This document shows, piece after piece, positions 30,795 through 38,181 of a DNA stretch of 64,000 bases (position 1 is the stretch's first letter; the number at the start of each line of letters is the position of its first letter). The notes beneath the pieces were generated by a model that was given only the letters and a program-made list of their open reading frames with translations, did no database searches and was not told the origin of the DNA. The translations under genes were made by a program, and so were the position numbers. The DNA is taken from the NCBI RefSeq assembly GCF_006715225.1, contig NZ_VFMU01000001.1:1922001-1986000 (forward strand). The letters are read 5' to 3'. The stretch is from Arthrobacter sp. SLBN-112 (GTDB taxonomy: Bacteria; Actinomycetota; Actinomycetes; Actinomycetales; Micrococcaceae).

Positions 30795-31490
30795 ATGACG
30801 GATCTGATCGACACTACGGAGATGTACCTCAGGACCATTCTGGAGCTTGAGGAAGAAAACATCGTCGCCCTCAGGGCCCGTATCGCCGAACGCCTGCGCC
30901 ACTCCGGGCCCACCGTCTCCCAGACCATCGGCCGCATGGAGCGGGACGGACTTGTCGTCGTCTCCGGTGATCGCCACCTGGAACTCACGGATACAGGCCG
31001 CAAGCGCGCCACGGAGGTCATGCGCAAGCACCGGCTGGCCGAACGCCTCCTGGCAGATGTCATCGGCCTGGATTGGGCCTACGTCCATGACGAAGCCTGC
31101 CGCTGGGAACACGTCATGAGCGAGCGGGTGGAGCGGCGCATCTACGAGATGCTGGGCCACCCCACCGAATCGCCTTACGGCAATCCCATTCCGGGGCTTG
31201 CTGCGCTGGGAGGCCAGGCGGGCCGCGGCTTTGCCGACGGCGCCATCAGCCTGGTGGAAGCAATGAAGAACTATGGGCCGGCCTCGGGCGTGACCATCAG
31301 CCGTTTGGCGGAGCCAATCCAGGTGGAACCGGAACTGCTGGCCCAGCTGGACGAGGGCGGGATCCGGCCTGGTGCTGCGGTGACGCTGGAACGCGTGGGC
31401 GAGTACATTTCCGTTCGGGTCCCGGGGATCGAAGGGGCGCTGGAGCTGCCGCCCGAGGTTGCTGCGCACGTCTTCGTTGCCGTCAATTAG
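30795..31490 (+). CDS. DtxR/IdeR-family metal-dependent transcriptional repressor
   Basis: 231 residues in three domains: a winged helix (about 1-72; MYLRTILELEEENIVALRAR, then SGPTVSQTIGRMERDGLV), a dimerisation and metal-binding domain (73-140; RHRLAERLLADVIGL-like, HDEACRWEHVMSE, HPTESPYGNPIPG) and a C-terminal SH3-like domain (about 150-231). The metal-site His, Glu and Cys residues of DtxR/IdeR are recognisable. AGGAG is 9 nt before the ATG. The family represses iron uptake genes when iron is replete; the iron box at 10837 is a likely target. A manganese-responsive role cannot be excluded. Confidence 0.93.
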   Translation: MTDLIDTTEMYLRTILELEEENIVALRARIAERLRHSGPTVSQTIGRMERDGLVVVSGDRHLELTDTGRKRATEVMRKHRLAERLLADVIGLDWAYVHDEACRWEHVMSERVERRIYEMLGHPTESPYGNPIPGLAALGGQAGRGFADGAISLVEAMKNYGPASGVTISRLAEPIQVEPELLAQLDEGGIRPGAAVTLERVGEYISVRVPGIEGALELPPEVAAHVFVAVN

Positions 31491-31547
31491 GATGGGTCCG
31501 GCACCTTCCATACCCCAGGCAGGGGAGTCCACGCAAAGGTAACGGAA

Positions 31548-31577
31548 TTGTTACCTAGGGACTTAAGCCCCTATAGT
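31548..31577 (+). promoter_or_regulatory. Promoter of the first riboswitch/M23 peptidase unit
   Basis: TTGTTA, an 18-nt spacer and TATAGT form a plausible SigA-type promoter. The -35 overlaps the inverted repeat GGTAAC-N6-GTTACC (31538-31555), a possible operator. The predicted start is near 31584, just before the aptamer. Confidence 0.6.
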
Positions 31578-31599
31578 GGAACCAAGCGTTGATACATAA

Positions 31600-31840
31600 G
31601 CGTTACCTGACCCGGAGCCGAGCTCTGCCAGCGGGCCAGGTGAACGAGTTCGTTACTGGCAGAGGCGGGGGAACCACAAGCGGCAGCGGGGGACTGCCTT
31701 GGGGTGAAGTCCGTCAGCAGCAAGCCTCTCCAGTGAAGGATTCTTCCGGGAATACCCCTGCGCAGAAGCTTGCCTACGGCGGACCGGGTCTTTGAACTCT
31801 CTGACCCGAATCCGACAGCTAACTCCGCAGGCTTCTTCCA
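31600..31840 (+). ncRNA. Cyclic di-AMP riboswitch (ydaO/yuaA class) upstream of the M23 peptidase gene
   Basis: The leader has the hallmarks of the ydaO/yuaA aptamer: a long stem formed by CTCTGCCAG and CTGGCAGAG, the conserved GGCGGGGGAACC, CCTTGGGGTGAAGTC, and near the 3' end GACCCGAATCCGACAGCTAA followed by CTCCGCAGGC. In actinobacteria this class controls wall-hydrolase genes. The peptidase ribosome-binding site follows within 10 nt of the aptamer, and I see no T-tract terminator between aptamer and gene. CCTCTC at 31735-31740 is complementary to the Shine-Dalgarno GAGAGG at 31841-31846. Aptamer edges are approximate. Confidence 0.93.
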
Positions 31841-31854
31841 GAGAGGAACCCTTC

Positions 31855-32682
31855 TTGACCATGCAGACCTCACGGGGCCGCCGACGCGCGGCCGGCCCCC
31901 CTTCGGCACCCCGGGTTGCCGAAGTCGTCGCAGCGGAGCGCCCCCGCGACCTGCATCGCGACGCGCGCCGCCGCCGGGGTCCCTTCCGGCAGATGACGGA
32001 GTTTGCCGCCGCCAGCGGCATCGGCCAAAAGGCCGGTATGGCACTCGCCGCCACAGGCCTGGTGCTGACGGTCACGGTGCCCGCCACGAGTCCCGTTATG
32101 GCCACGGATGCCGCGGGCAACGCCCCCATGGCTGCTTCCGCCGTTAGTCCGCAGCCGCAGATTTCCGCTGATGTCGGAGCGCAGGTGGACTTCAGCCGCT
32201 CCGCCGTGGTGACGCAGGCGGACCCGGACGGAAAGCTGAAGCAGCTCCTAAGCGCACAGTCCGCCGGCTCCGTCACGCGTGCCGCTTCGGCCGGCACCCT
32301 GGCCGCACCCCTGTCGTCCCTCGCCACCGCTTCCCCCTTCGGTTACCGCGTCAGCCCTATCACCGGAGGCTCGGGAGACTTCCATCGGGGCCAGGACTTC
32401 GCGGCGCAGTGCGGCACCTCGGTCCTGGCGGCCGCAACAGGGACGGTCACCTTCGCGGGCTGGCACCAGTTCGGCGGCGGAAACCGCGTGGTCATCGACC
32501 ACGGCAACGGGCTGGAAACCACCTACAACCACCTCTCGTCCTTCAACGTCAAGGTGGGCCAAACCGTCTCCCGCGGGGAGGTCGTGGCATTGAGCGGCAC
32601 CACCGGGGCATCCACCGGCTGCCACCTGCACTTCGAGGTCCAGGTCAACGGCGAAGTGGTCGATCCGATGGGCTGGCTCTAA
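31855..32682 (+). CDS. Secreted M23-family peptidase (LytM-like) under a c-di-AMP riboswitch
   Basis: A secreted peptidoglycan endopeptidase, or LytM-type activator, of 275 residues. A long, very Arg-rich N-terminus (RGRRRAAGPPSAPR) precedes a hydrophobic export segment (about 62-85, KAGMALAATGLVLTVTVPA), a linker, and a C-terminal M23 domain with zinc-site motifs HRGQDFAAQCG and HLHFEVQVNG; a middle H occurs in VVIDHGNGLETTYNHLS. I prefer TTG at 31855, 8 nt after GAGAGGA; ATG at 31861 is the alternative. Expression should respond to c-di-AMP, tying wall cleavage to osmotic state. Confidence 0.92.
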   Translation: MTMQTSRGRRRAAGPPSAPRVAEVVAAERPRDLHRDARRRRGPFRQMTEFAAASGIGQKAGMALAATGLVLTVTVPATSPVMATDAAGNAPMAASAVSPQPQISADVGAQVDFSRSAVVTQADPDGKLKQLLSAQSAGSVTRAASAGTLAAPLSSLATASPFGYRVSPITGGSGDFHRGQDFAAQCGTSVLAAATGTVTFAGWHQFGGGNRVVIDHGNGLETTYNHLSSFNVKVGQTVSRGEVVALSGTTGASTGCHLHFEVQVNGEVVDPMGWL

Positions 32683-32731
32683 CAGAATGATTGCTCACTC
32701 TCAGATCATCGTGACCCGCCGTGACCTGAAT

Positions 32732-32760
32732 GTGACATTGAAGCAAAACTGCTGTACCGT
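32732..32760 (+). promoter_or_regulatory. Promoter of the second riboswitch/NlpC unit
   Basis: GTGACA, a 17-nt spacer and TACCGT. The -35 matches 5 of 6 of the consensus. The predicted start is near 32767, placing the following hairpin at the very 5' end of the RNA. Confidence 0.5.
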
Positions 32761-32767
32761 CTAACTC

Positions 32768-32792
32768 GCGTCAACTTTTCCGAAGTTGACGC
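32768..32792 (+). other. Perfect hairpin at the predicted 5' end of the second riboswitch leader
   Basis: GCGTCAACTT, the loop TTCCG and AAGTTGACGC form a perfect 10-bp stem. It is not followed by a T-tract, so a terminator for the M23 gene is less likely. It could be a 5' stabilising stem, or a DNA palindrome bound by a regulator. Confidence 0.5.
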
Positions 32793-32799
32793 TCTTGAG

Positions 32800-32980
32800 T
32801 GGATTGCCTAACTCTGCCACCGCTCAAGGTCCGTTCGCATTTCATCGTCTGGCAGGGGCGGGGGAACCAATTTTGGCCTTCATTTCCAGAAGGCCTTGGG
32901 GTTAAGTCACAAAGCTTCCCAGGAAGCAGCGTGGCCGGGTGACTCCCATCCGAATCCGACAGCTCACCTCGCAGGCATTG
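32800..32980 (+). ncRNA. Cyclic di-AMP riboswitch (ydaO/yuaA class) upstream of the NlpC/P60 gene
   Basis: This is a second, independently folded ydaO-class aptamer. The same conserved blocks are present: CTCTGCCA...TGGCAG, GGGCGGGGGAACC, CCTTGGGGTTAAGTC, CCCATCCGAATCCGACAGCT and CCTCGCAGGC. Its peripheral stems differ in length and sequence from the first copy, so it is not a recent duplicate. The Shine-Dalgarno GGAGAGG (32981-32987) follows the aptamer directly, with no terminator visible, pointing to control at translation initiation or through alternative pairing. Confidence 0.93.
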
Positions 32981-32995
32981 GGAGAGGCTACCTTC

Positions 32996-33748
32996 GTGTC
33001 TTCACGCCATCATTCTGCGCGCCACCGTGCGCAAACGGTTCGCACCAACCCCCTGGACGCCATGTCCAAGGCTGTCAGCGCAAATGCCGGGACCGTAGGC
33101 CGCCAGGCTGCCGTTGTCGCAGCCGCCTCGGGCCTCATCCTGAGCATGGGACTGCCCGCCACGGCAGCTGACACCACTGCCGGTGTCTCTGCCTCCACCG
33201 AGTCCGGTTCGGCCCAGAGCGCACTCGCCGTCACCGCTGCCCCCACGGCCACGGTGTCCTTCGAGCGTCCGGTCGTCAAGACCACCGCCGCTCCCAAGGT
33301 TGAAGCGGTACGTACCCAGTCCACTGCAGCAGCGAACCGCGCCGCCAACACCGCCACTGCGGGCCAGGAGGCTTCCCCGGCCGCCAAGGCGGAAGAGTCC
33401 GTATCCGCTGCGGCAACCTCGGGCATTGCCGCTATCGCCTACACCGGCATCGGCCACTCCTACGTATGGGGCGGCACCAGCCCCGTCACGGGCTGGGACT
33501 GCTCCGGTTTCGTGCAGTGGGTTTATGCGCAGGCCGGAATCAGCATCCCCCGCACCAACGCGTGGAACATCATGACCCCCACCTCCGCACCGCAGCCGGG
33601 TGACTTGGTTGTCCAGAACGGTGGCGCTCACGTCGGCATCTACGTCGGCAACGGCATGATGATCAGCGCACTCAACCCCTCGCAGGGCACGCTGCTCCAC
33701 TCGCCCGCAGCCACCGGTTCCTCCACGTACTACCACTACAGCAAATAG
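32996..33748 (+). CDS. Secreted NlpC/P60 peptidoglycan endopeptidase under a c-di-AMP riboswitch
   Basis: A wall hydrolase of 250 residues cleaving stem peptides. The N-terminus contains NAGTVGRQAAVVAAASGL then ILSMGLPATAA, a long export signal, followed by an Ala/Thr-rich spacer and an NlpC/P60 domain with catalytic Cys at about 169 (GWDCSGFVQWVY) and His about 212 (GGAHVGIYVG). The GTG start is 8 nt after GGAGAGG, directly after the aptamer. It ends at a terminator. It is the second of three neighbouring wall-hydrolase genes. Confidence 0.94.
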   Translation: MSSRHHSARHRAQTVRTNPLDAMSKAVSANAGTVGRQAAVVAAASGLILSMGLPATAADTTAGVSASTESGSAQSALAVTAAPTATVSFERPVVKTTAAPKVEAVRTQSTAAANRAANTATAGQEASPAAKAEESVSAAATSGIAAIAYTGIGHSYVWGGTSPVTGWDCSGFVQWVYAQAGISIPRTNAWNIMTPTSAPQPGDLVVQNGGAHVGIYVGNGMMISALNPSQGTLLHSPAATGSSTYYHYSK

Positions 33749-33749
33749 T

Positions 33750-33781
33750 TCTTGGGCTTCACGCTCCAAGGGCTTTTTCTT
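33750..33781 (+). terminator. Intrinsic terminator after the NlpC/P60 gene
   Basis: A short stem CTTGGGC/GCTCCAAG (one bulge) is followed by GGCTTTTTCTTT. It should isolate the next paralogue from the riboswitch-controlled transcript. Confidence 0.7.
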
Positions 33782-33911
33782 TGCCCAAAGCTTCTTCGCT
33801 AAAAACCACATCCCCGTTCGGGATGCGCCGGCGTACCCCCAAGATGCCGGCGCGTCCAACACCCTTCGCCTGCCCACCTGCGGTTCGAGGGAAAAACGAA
33901 AGAGAGAACTG

Positions 33912-34685
33912 ATGACGACTCGTGCCACCGCACGGCATCGCGCCGAGGTCACCAAAACCAACTCAATCGCTGTCATTGCCAAGGCTGTCAGCGACAACGC
34001 AGGCGGCATGGGCCGCCAGGCTGCGGTTATTGCTGCGGCTTCCGGCCTGGTCCTGACCAGCGGCATCGCGGCCAACGCTGCCGACGCCAACGTCAAGCGC
34101 GATTCCGCTCCGGCTTCCGCGTTGGAAGTTGAATCCGCTGTCGACGCCCCGATTTCCGCGGCTTCCACCATCTCCATCAGCTACGAGAAGCCTGCCGTGA
34201 CCACCACGCCGGCTCCCGTCGTCGAGCCTGAGCCCGAGGTTGAGGTGCAGGAAGCCGCTCCCGCTCCTGCAGCCCAGCCCGCTGCTGCTCCCAAGGTCAC
34301 GGCCAAGGTTGCCACCGCCGCTGCTCCTGCCGCTCCCGCAGCCCAGGCATCCGCCAGCGGCAAGGGTGCCGCCATCCTCTCCGCCGCCTACGCACAGCTC
34401 GGCGTGATGCAGGACTGCACCATGCTGGTCACCAACTCGCTGGCCGCCGTCGGAATCCACTTCCACGACTGGCCCGCCGGCTACCTGTCCCTGGGCCGCA
34501 CCGTGAGTGCAGCCGAAGCACAGCCGGGCGACCTGATCTACTACGCTGACGGCGGCGCGGGCATGGCCCACATTGCTGTCTACGCAGGAAACGGCATGGC
34601 CGTCCACGGCGGCTACAACGGAAACCAGACTGTGGTCTTCAGCGCAAACGTTGGATCCGGCCCGGTCTTCATCCGCGTCAACTAG
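33912..34685 (+). CDS. Secreted NlpC/P60-like protein, divergent paralogue without riboswitch
   Basis: 257 residues. The export region (NAGGMGRQAAVIAAASGLVL) closely matches the preceding gene, showing duplication. An Ala/Pro/Val/Glu-rich linker of some 90 residues follows, then an NlpC-like domain with Cys at about 169 (QDCTMLVTNSL) and His about 220 (GMAHIAVYAG). The usual DCSGFV motif is DCTMLV here, so activity or substrate may differ. GAAAGAGAG precedes the ATG. The 163-nt leader contains no c-di-AMP aptamer and follows a terminator, so regulation differs from its two neighbours. Confidence 0.85.
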   Translation: MTTRATARHRAEVTKTNSIAVIAKAVSDNAGGMGRQAAVIAAASGLVLTSGIAANAADANVKRDSAPASALEVESAVDAPISAASTISISYEKPAVTTTPAPVVEPEPEVEVQEAAPAPAAQPAAAPKVTAKVATAAAPAAPAAQASASGKGAAILSAAYAQLGVMQDCTMLVTNSLAAVGIHFHDWPAGYLSLGRTVSAAEAQPGDLIYYADGGAGMAHIAVYAGNGMAVHGGYNGNQTVVFSANVGSGPVFIRVN

Positions 34686-34728
34686 GCATTCCGGCGCTGG
34701 CGTGAACGGCCGCCAGCCTCAAAATGTC

Positions 34729-34763
34729 CCAAGGACCCCCGTCATCGAGGCGGGGGTCCTTGG
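34729..34763 (+). terminator. Hairpin terminator 1 after the third wall-hydrolase gene
   Basis: CCAAGGACCCCCG pairs perfectly with CGGGGGTCCTTGG around a 9-nt loop. The tail (CGCTTAAA) is poor in T, so the second hairpin may be needed for efficient release. Confidence 0.7.
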
Positions 34764-34768
34764 CGCTT

Positions 34769-34799
34769 AAAGGGGCCCCCCAACGGGGCGGCCCCTTTT
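34769..34799 (+). terminator. Hairpin terminator 2
   Basis: AAAGGGGC pairs with GCCCCTTT, with additional inner G-C pairs, followed by a T run. It lies 5 nt after the first hairpin, so the two form a tandem terminator. Confidence 0.75.
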
Positions 34800-34825
34800 T
34801 GGCGTATCACCTTTTTGGCGTATCA
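34794..34825. repeat. Perfect 16-bp tandem duplication
   Basis: CCTTTTTGGCGTATCA occurs twice with no spacer (34794-34809 and 34810-34825), beginning in the T-tract of terminator 2. It looks like a small slippage duplication. Confidence 0.9.
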
Positions 34826-34966
34826 GCGGTGGGAGGGCTCCCGGGCGGAGATTTCCTGATTCTGCACTTCTTTGTTTACTCTTGTGATGTCGATCCATAG
34901 CCCGGACATGCCGAGGGCAGCCGGCCCTCGTGCCCCTGACGGGTGCGGCCGTGAAGAGGTAAGTGC

Positions 34967-35467
34967 ATGCGCACTCTCGTTCTGAATGCTGGATATGAAC
35001 CGCTGGCGGTTATTACCTTCCGCCGGGCGCTGGTGCTTGTGCTTACAGGCAAGGCCAGTGTGGTGGCCGAGGGGGACGACCCCGTGGTGGGCCCCACCGA
35101 CGTCCTCGGGCGTCCGTCCGTGATCCTCCTCAACCGCTACATCCGCCCCCGGTACAACCACTCCACGGCCGTCAGCCGTAGAGGCGTGCTCCGACGCGAC
35201 GGGCATAAATGTGCCTACTGCGGGAAAGCGGCGCACACCATTGACCACGTGCATCCGAAATCCCGGGGCGGGGCCGATTCGTGGGAGAACCTGGTGGCCG
35301 CCTGCCTGCGGTGCAACAACGTCAAAGGCGACCACACTCCCGCCGAGATGGGATGGACCTTGCGGTTCGTGCCGGAACCTCCGCACGGAACCATCTGGCA
35401 AATCAAGGAGCTGGAGAAGCCCACGCCGGCGTGGGATCCCTTCCTGCTTCCGGAACGCGCTGCTTGA
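34967..35467 (+). CDS. HNH endonuclease
   Basis: 166 residues. A conserved N-terminal region (LVLNAGYEPLAVITFRRALV) precedes an HNH nuclease fold with zinc-binding pairs C82/C85 (HKCAYCGK) and C113/C116 (ACLRCNNVKGDH) and catalytic H94 (TIDHVHPKSRGG). This short free-standing HNH type is widespread in actinobacterial cores and is not associated here with a phage or intein. AAGAGG precedes the ATG. It is a single gene and its biological target is unknown. Confidence 0.93.
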   Translation: MRTLVLNAGYEPLAVITFRRALVLVLTGKASVVAEGDDPVVGPTDVLGRPSVILLNRYIRPRYNHSTAVSRRGVLRRDGHKCAYCGKAAHTIDHVHPKSRGGADSWENLVAACLRCNNVKGDHTPAEMGWTLRFVPEPPHGTIWQIKELEKPTPAWDPFLLPERAA

Positions 35468-35577
35468 CCCGCTGCCCCCCGCATCGAACTGTCTGTCGCG
35501 TGACCTTCGCCTGACCCCGCATGCCGCCCTTGACCTCAGGTGCTGCCGGCCGGTGGGCCGGTGGCTAGGCTGGGGGA

Positions 35578-36303
35578 GTGGAAGTGAACAGCCTTGCCTT
35601 TGACGCCGTGGTCCTGGCCGGCGGAAGGTCATCGCGGCTGGGCGGCACGCCCAAGCAGTCGCTGGTCTTCCAGGGCCAAACCCTCCTGGAACGCGCTGTG
35701 GCTGCTGCCGCGGGGGCCGGGCTTACTGTCGTTGTGGGCGACACGGACTTCGTGCCGCACCGGCCATCGGCCGCGCAACCCCTGCCGGCCTGGCCTGCCG
35801 ACCTTTTGACGTGCCGGGAGGAACCGCGATTCGCGGGCCCCGCGGCAGCGATCGCCGCCGGACTGGAGGTGCTGGCGGCCCACCATGCAGGGACGGGCAA
35901 CGGTGGCGGGGCGCCTTACACCCTGGTGCTGGCCTGCGACATGCCGTTGGCATCGCAAGCGGTGGCAGCGCTGCTTGACGCGCTGGTCCCCTCCATGGAA
36001 GGGACATCCGGCGGTGTCATGGCCTGTGCCGAGGACGGCAGGGCGCAGCCGCTGGCAGGTTTTTACCGCACGTCTGAGTTAACTAAAGCCTGCAAGGCCC
36101 TTGCCGCCCGCGATGCCTTGGTCAACGGCTCTGTCAGGGCGCTCCTTGCTAGTCTGGACGTGCAGCTTGTCACAGTCCCTGCCGGATCCACAGCCGATGT
36201 GGATACCTGGGGTGACGTTGCCGCGCTGGGGATTGCCGCCGTTAACCAGCGTGAAGGCCAGGACCGGCATTCGGGCGGAGTAAACGTGGGAGGCAATTCG
36301 TGA
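35578..36303 (+). CDS. MobA-like molybdenum cofactor nucleotidyltransferase
   Basis: 241 residues with the NTP-transferase signature VVLAGGRSSRLGGTPKQSL and ACDMPLAS, as in MobA, which attaches GMP to molybdopterin to make the bis-MGD cofactor of formate dehydrogenases. The GTG start is 6 nt after TAGGCT, a candidate -10, predicting leaderless mRNA; a second GTG two codons on is possible. It overlaps the DUF6457 gene by GTGA. Context (MoeA, FdhD) supports a Mo-cofactor role over other sugar-nucleotide enzymes. Confidence 0.88.
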   Translation: MEVNSLAFDAVVLAGGRSSRLGGTPKQSLVFQGQTLLERAVAAAAGAGLTVVVGDTDFVPHRPSAAQPLPAWPADLLTCREEPRFAGPAAAIAAGLEVLAAHHAGTGNGGGAPYTLVLACDMPLASQAVAALLDALVPSMEGTSGGVMACAEDGRAQPLAGFYRTSELTKACKALAARDALVNGSVRALLASLDVQLVTVPAGSTADVDTWGDVAALGIAAVNQREGQDRHSGGVNVGGNS

Positions 36304-36596
36304 AGAGCCAGGACGAAACGCTGGAGGAGTGGTGCAGGGCCCTTCTCCAGGCGTACAAGCTTGAGGATGTCCAGGTGGACGTCAACGCGGTGCTCGCGCT
36401 TGCAGGTGTTGCCGCCCATGCCGTAGTCCGGCCGGCGGCCCCGCTCACCACTTTTATTGCCGGCTTCGCTGCAGGCCTGGCTGCCGCTCCAGGCAGGGAA
36501 ATGGATGCCGAATCAATGGACGCGGCACTTGCCGTTGCCCGCACGCTGGCAAAGGACTACGAGGCCGAGGCCGCCGCCGGGACTCCCGGCGAATGA
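36300..36596 (+). CDS. DUF6457 domain-containing protein
   Basis: 98 residues, mostly helical, matching DUF6457 (LEEWCRALLQAYKLEDVQVD, then VNAVLALAGVAAHAVVRPAA). It overlaps MobA by 4 nt (GTGA) and MoeA by 4 nt (ATGA), so the three are translationally coupled. It has no enzyme motif; an accessory role in molybdopterin delivery to MobA or MoeA is inferred from position alone. Confidence 0.85.
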   Translation: MKSQDETLEEWCRALLQAYKLEDVQVDVNAVLALAGVAAHAVVRPAAPLTTFIAGFAAGLAAAPGREMDAESMDAALAVARTLAKDYEAEAAAGTPGE

Positions 36597-38131
36597 CTGC
36601 AGAACCCCAGGGCGATTCGGAGGCGCCACCTGGCAGCGACGTGGGGCCCCTGGCCGGTATGACGGCACCGGGAGCCACCGAACAGGGGCTGACTGAACCC
36701 GGTATGACAGGTCCTGGTACCCCTGGACCCGGTACCCCTGGACACGGCACAGGCGCATCCGGTGGCCCGGATTTCCGGGCAGTTGAAGAAGGGCATGCAG
36801 CCCATCACCATCTGGCCCATACCTGGGAAGAGGCCCGGCGGGCTGCGTTCGACGCCGCAACACCGATTCCGCCGGGGCCGGTGCCCCTGCGGATCGCGTT
36901 GGGCCGCAAACTCGACCGCGACATCGTTGCCCTCCAGGACATGCCCCACTATGCCTCGTCAGCCATGGACGGCTGGGTGGTCAACGGAAGCGGCCCCTGG
37001 ATACCGGTGGAGCCCGGCACCCGGCTGGCGCCGCACCAGGCCAGCCCCATCGCGACGGGTGGCCTGATCCCCGCCGGCGGCAAGGCAGTTCTTCGCACGG
37101 AGAGTGCAGTCCTTGGGCAGGACGATGAAGGACTTCCTGTCCTGATGACCGGAGGCAAGGCCCGCCCCGGCGAGCCCCGCGCGGGGGAGCATATCCGGAA
37201 GGCCGGGGAAGAAGCCCTGGAAGGGGACATCCTGGTCAAAGCGGGGGTGGAGCTCAACCCGGCCCACCTGGCACTGGCCGCTTTGGCCGGCTACGACGAA
37301 CTGCAGGTCCAGGGGAAGCCCGTAGTGCGCCTGGTGCTGACCGGGTCCGAGGTGGTGGAACACGGCACGCCGGCTCCCGGCCAGGTGCGCGACACCTTCG
37401 GTCCGCAAATGCCCGACGTCGTCTCAATGCTGGGCGGCATCCCCGGCGGGCAGCAGCGGATCGGCGACTCGTACGACGAATGGCTGGCGGCGCTCGAGGA
37501 CGTGCTGCCGGAGGTGCCGGGCGCGCCGGACCTGCCGGCCGACGTCGTCATTACCACCGGGGGCACCGGGCGCTCGGGAACGGACCACCTCCGGCGGGCG
37601 GTGGCCGAACTCGGCGGCCGCCTCATTATCGACGGCGTGGCCATGCGCCCGGGGCATCCCGCGGTCCTCGCCGAACTGCCGGACGGACGCTTTGTCCTGG
37701 GACTTCCCGGTAATCCGCTGGCAGCCATGATGGCCCTCTCCACAGTAGGTGCCCCACTGCTGGGCGCACTGGGGCACCGCGCCATGCCGGCGGTGGAGGA
37801 GGTGCCTTGCGGGACGATGATCGAGCCGGATCCCGGCCGTACCCGGCTGATGCCGTTCCGGTTGCTGTACGGGATGGCGTCCCCGGCACAACATACAGGC
37901 CCGGGAATGATGCGGGGACTGGCCGCTGCCGATGGTGTGCTCGTAGTGCCCCCGCATGGCGTGCAGCTTGGGGAGCCGGTGCCCGCATTCGCCCTGCCCT
38001 GGGGGCCGCCCATACCCCGCGCCCAGGAGGGCCCGGCCAAAACCAAACCGCGCAGCAACGCCAGGGGCGCCCAGCCCAAGGGCAAACCGGCAGCGAGTGG
38101 ACCCGTGGACTGGAGCGCGCTCCTGGGCTGA
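36593..38131 (+). CDS. moeA: Molybdopterin molybdotransferase MoeA, with N-terminal and C-terminal extensions
   Basis: Inserts molybdate into adenylylated molybdopterin. It has 512 residues, against about 410 for E. coli MoeA. The first 70 residues are a Gly/Pro/Thr low-complexity extension (TGPGTPGPGTPGHGTG). The MoeA fold follows: DMPHYASSAMDGWVV, PIATGGLIPAGGKAV, the MPT-binding VVITTGGTGRSGTDHLRRAV and LPGNPLAAM. The last 40 residues are Lys/Ala/Pro-rich. It overlaps the upstream gene by 4 nt and is 50 nt before fdhD. Confidence 0.94.
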   Translation: MTAEPQGDSEAPPGSDVGPLAGMTAPGATEQGLTEPGMTGPGTPGPGTPGHGTGASGGPDFRAVEEGHAAHHHLAHTWEEARRAAFDAATPIPPGPVPLRIALGRKLDRDIVALQDMPHYASSAMDGWVVNGSGPWIPVEPGTRLAPHQASPIATGGLIPAGGKAVLRTESAVLGQDDEGLPVLMTGGKARPGEPRAGEHIRKAGEEALEGDILVKAGVELNPAHLALAALAGYDELQVQGKPVVRLVLTGSEVVEHGTPAPGQVRDTFGPQMPDVVSMLGGIPGGQQRIGDSYDEWLAALEDVLPEVPGAPDLPADVVITTGGTGRSGTDHLRRAVAELGGRLIIDGVAMRPGHPAVLAELPDGRFVLGLPGNPLAAMMALSTVGAPLLGALGHRAMPAVEEVPCGTMIEPDPGRTRLMPFRLLYGMASPAQHTGPGMMRGLAAADGVLVVPPHGVQLGEPVPAFALPWGPPIPRAQEGPAKTKPRSNARGAQPKGKPAASGPVDWSALLG

Positions 38132-38181
38132 GGCGGGCCCTGTTGATGCCATGATGGAGTAATGAACAGGCAAGGTGGAAC

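Noticed and set aside
34967-35467. HNH endonuclease as part of a homing or defence element
   Set aside because: It stands alone with no methylase, intein or mobile context, and this short type is common in actinobacterial core genomes.
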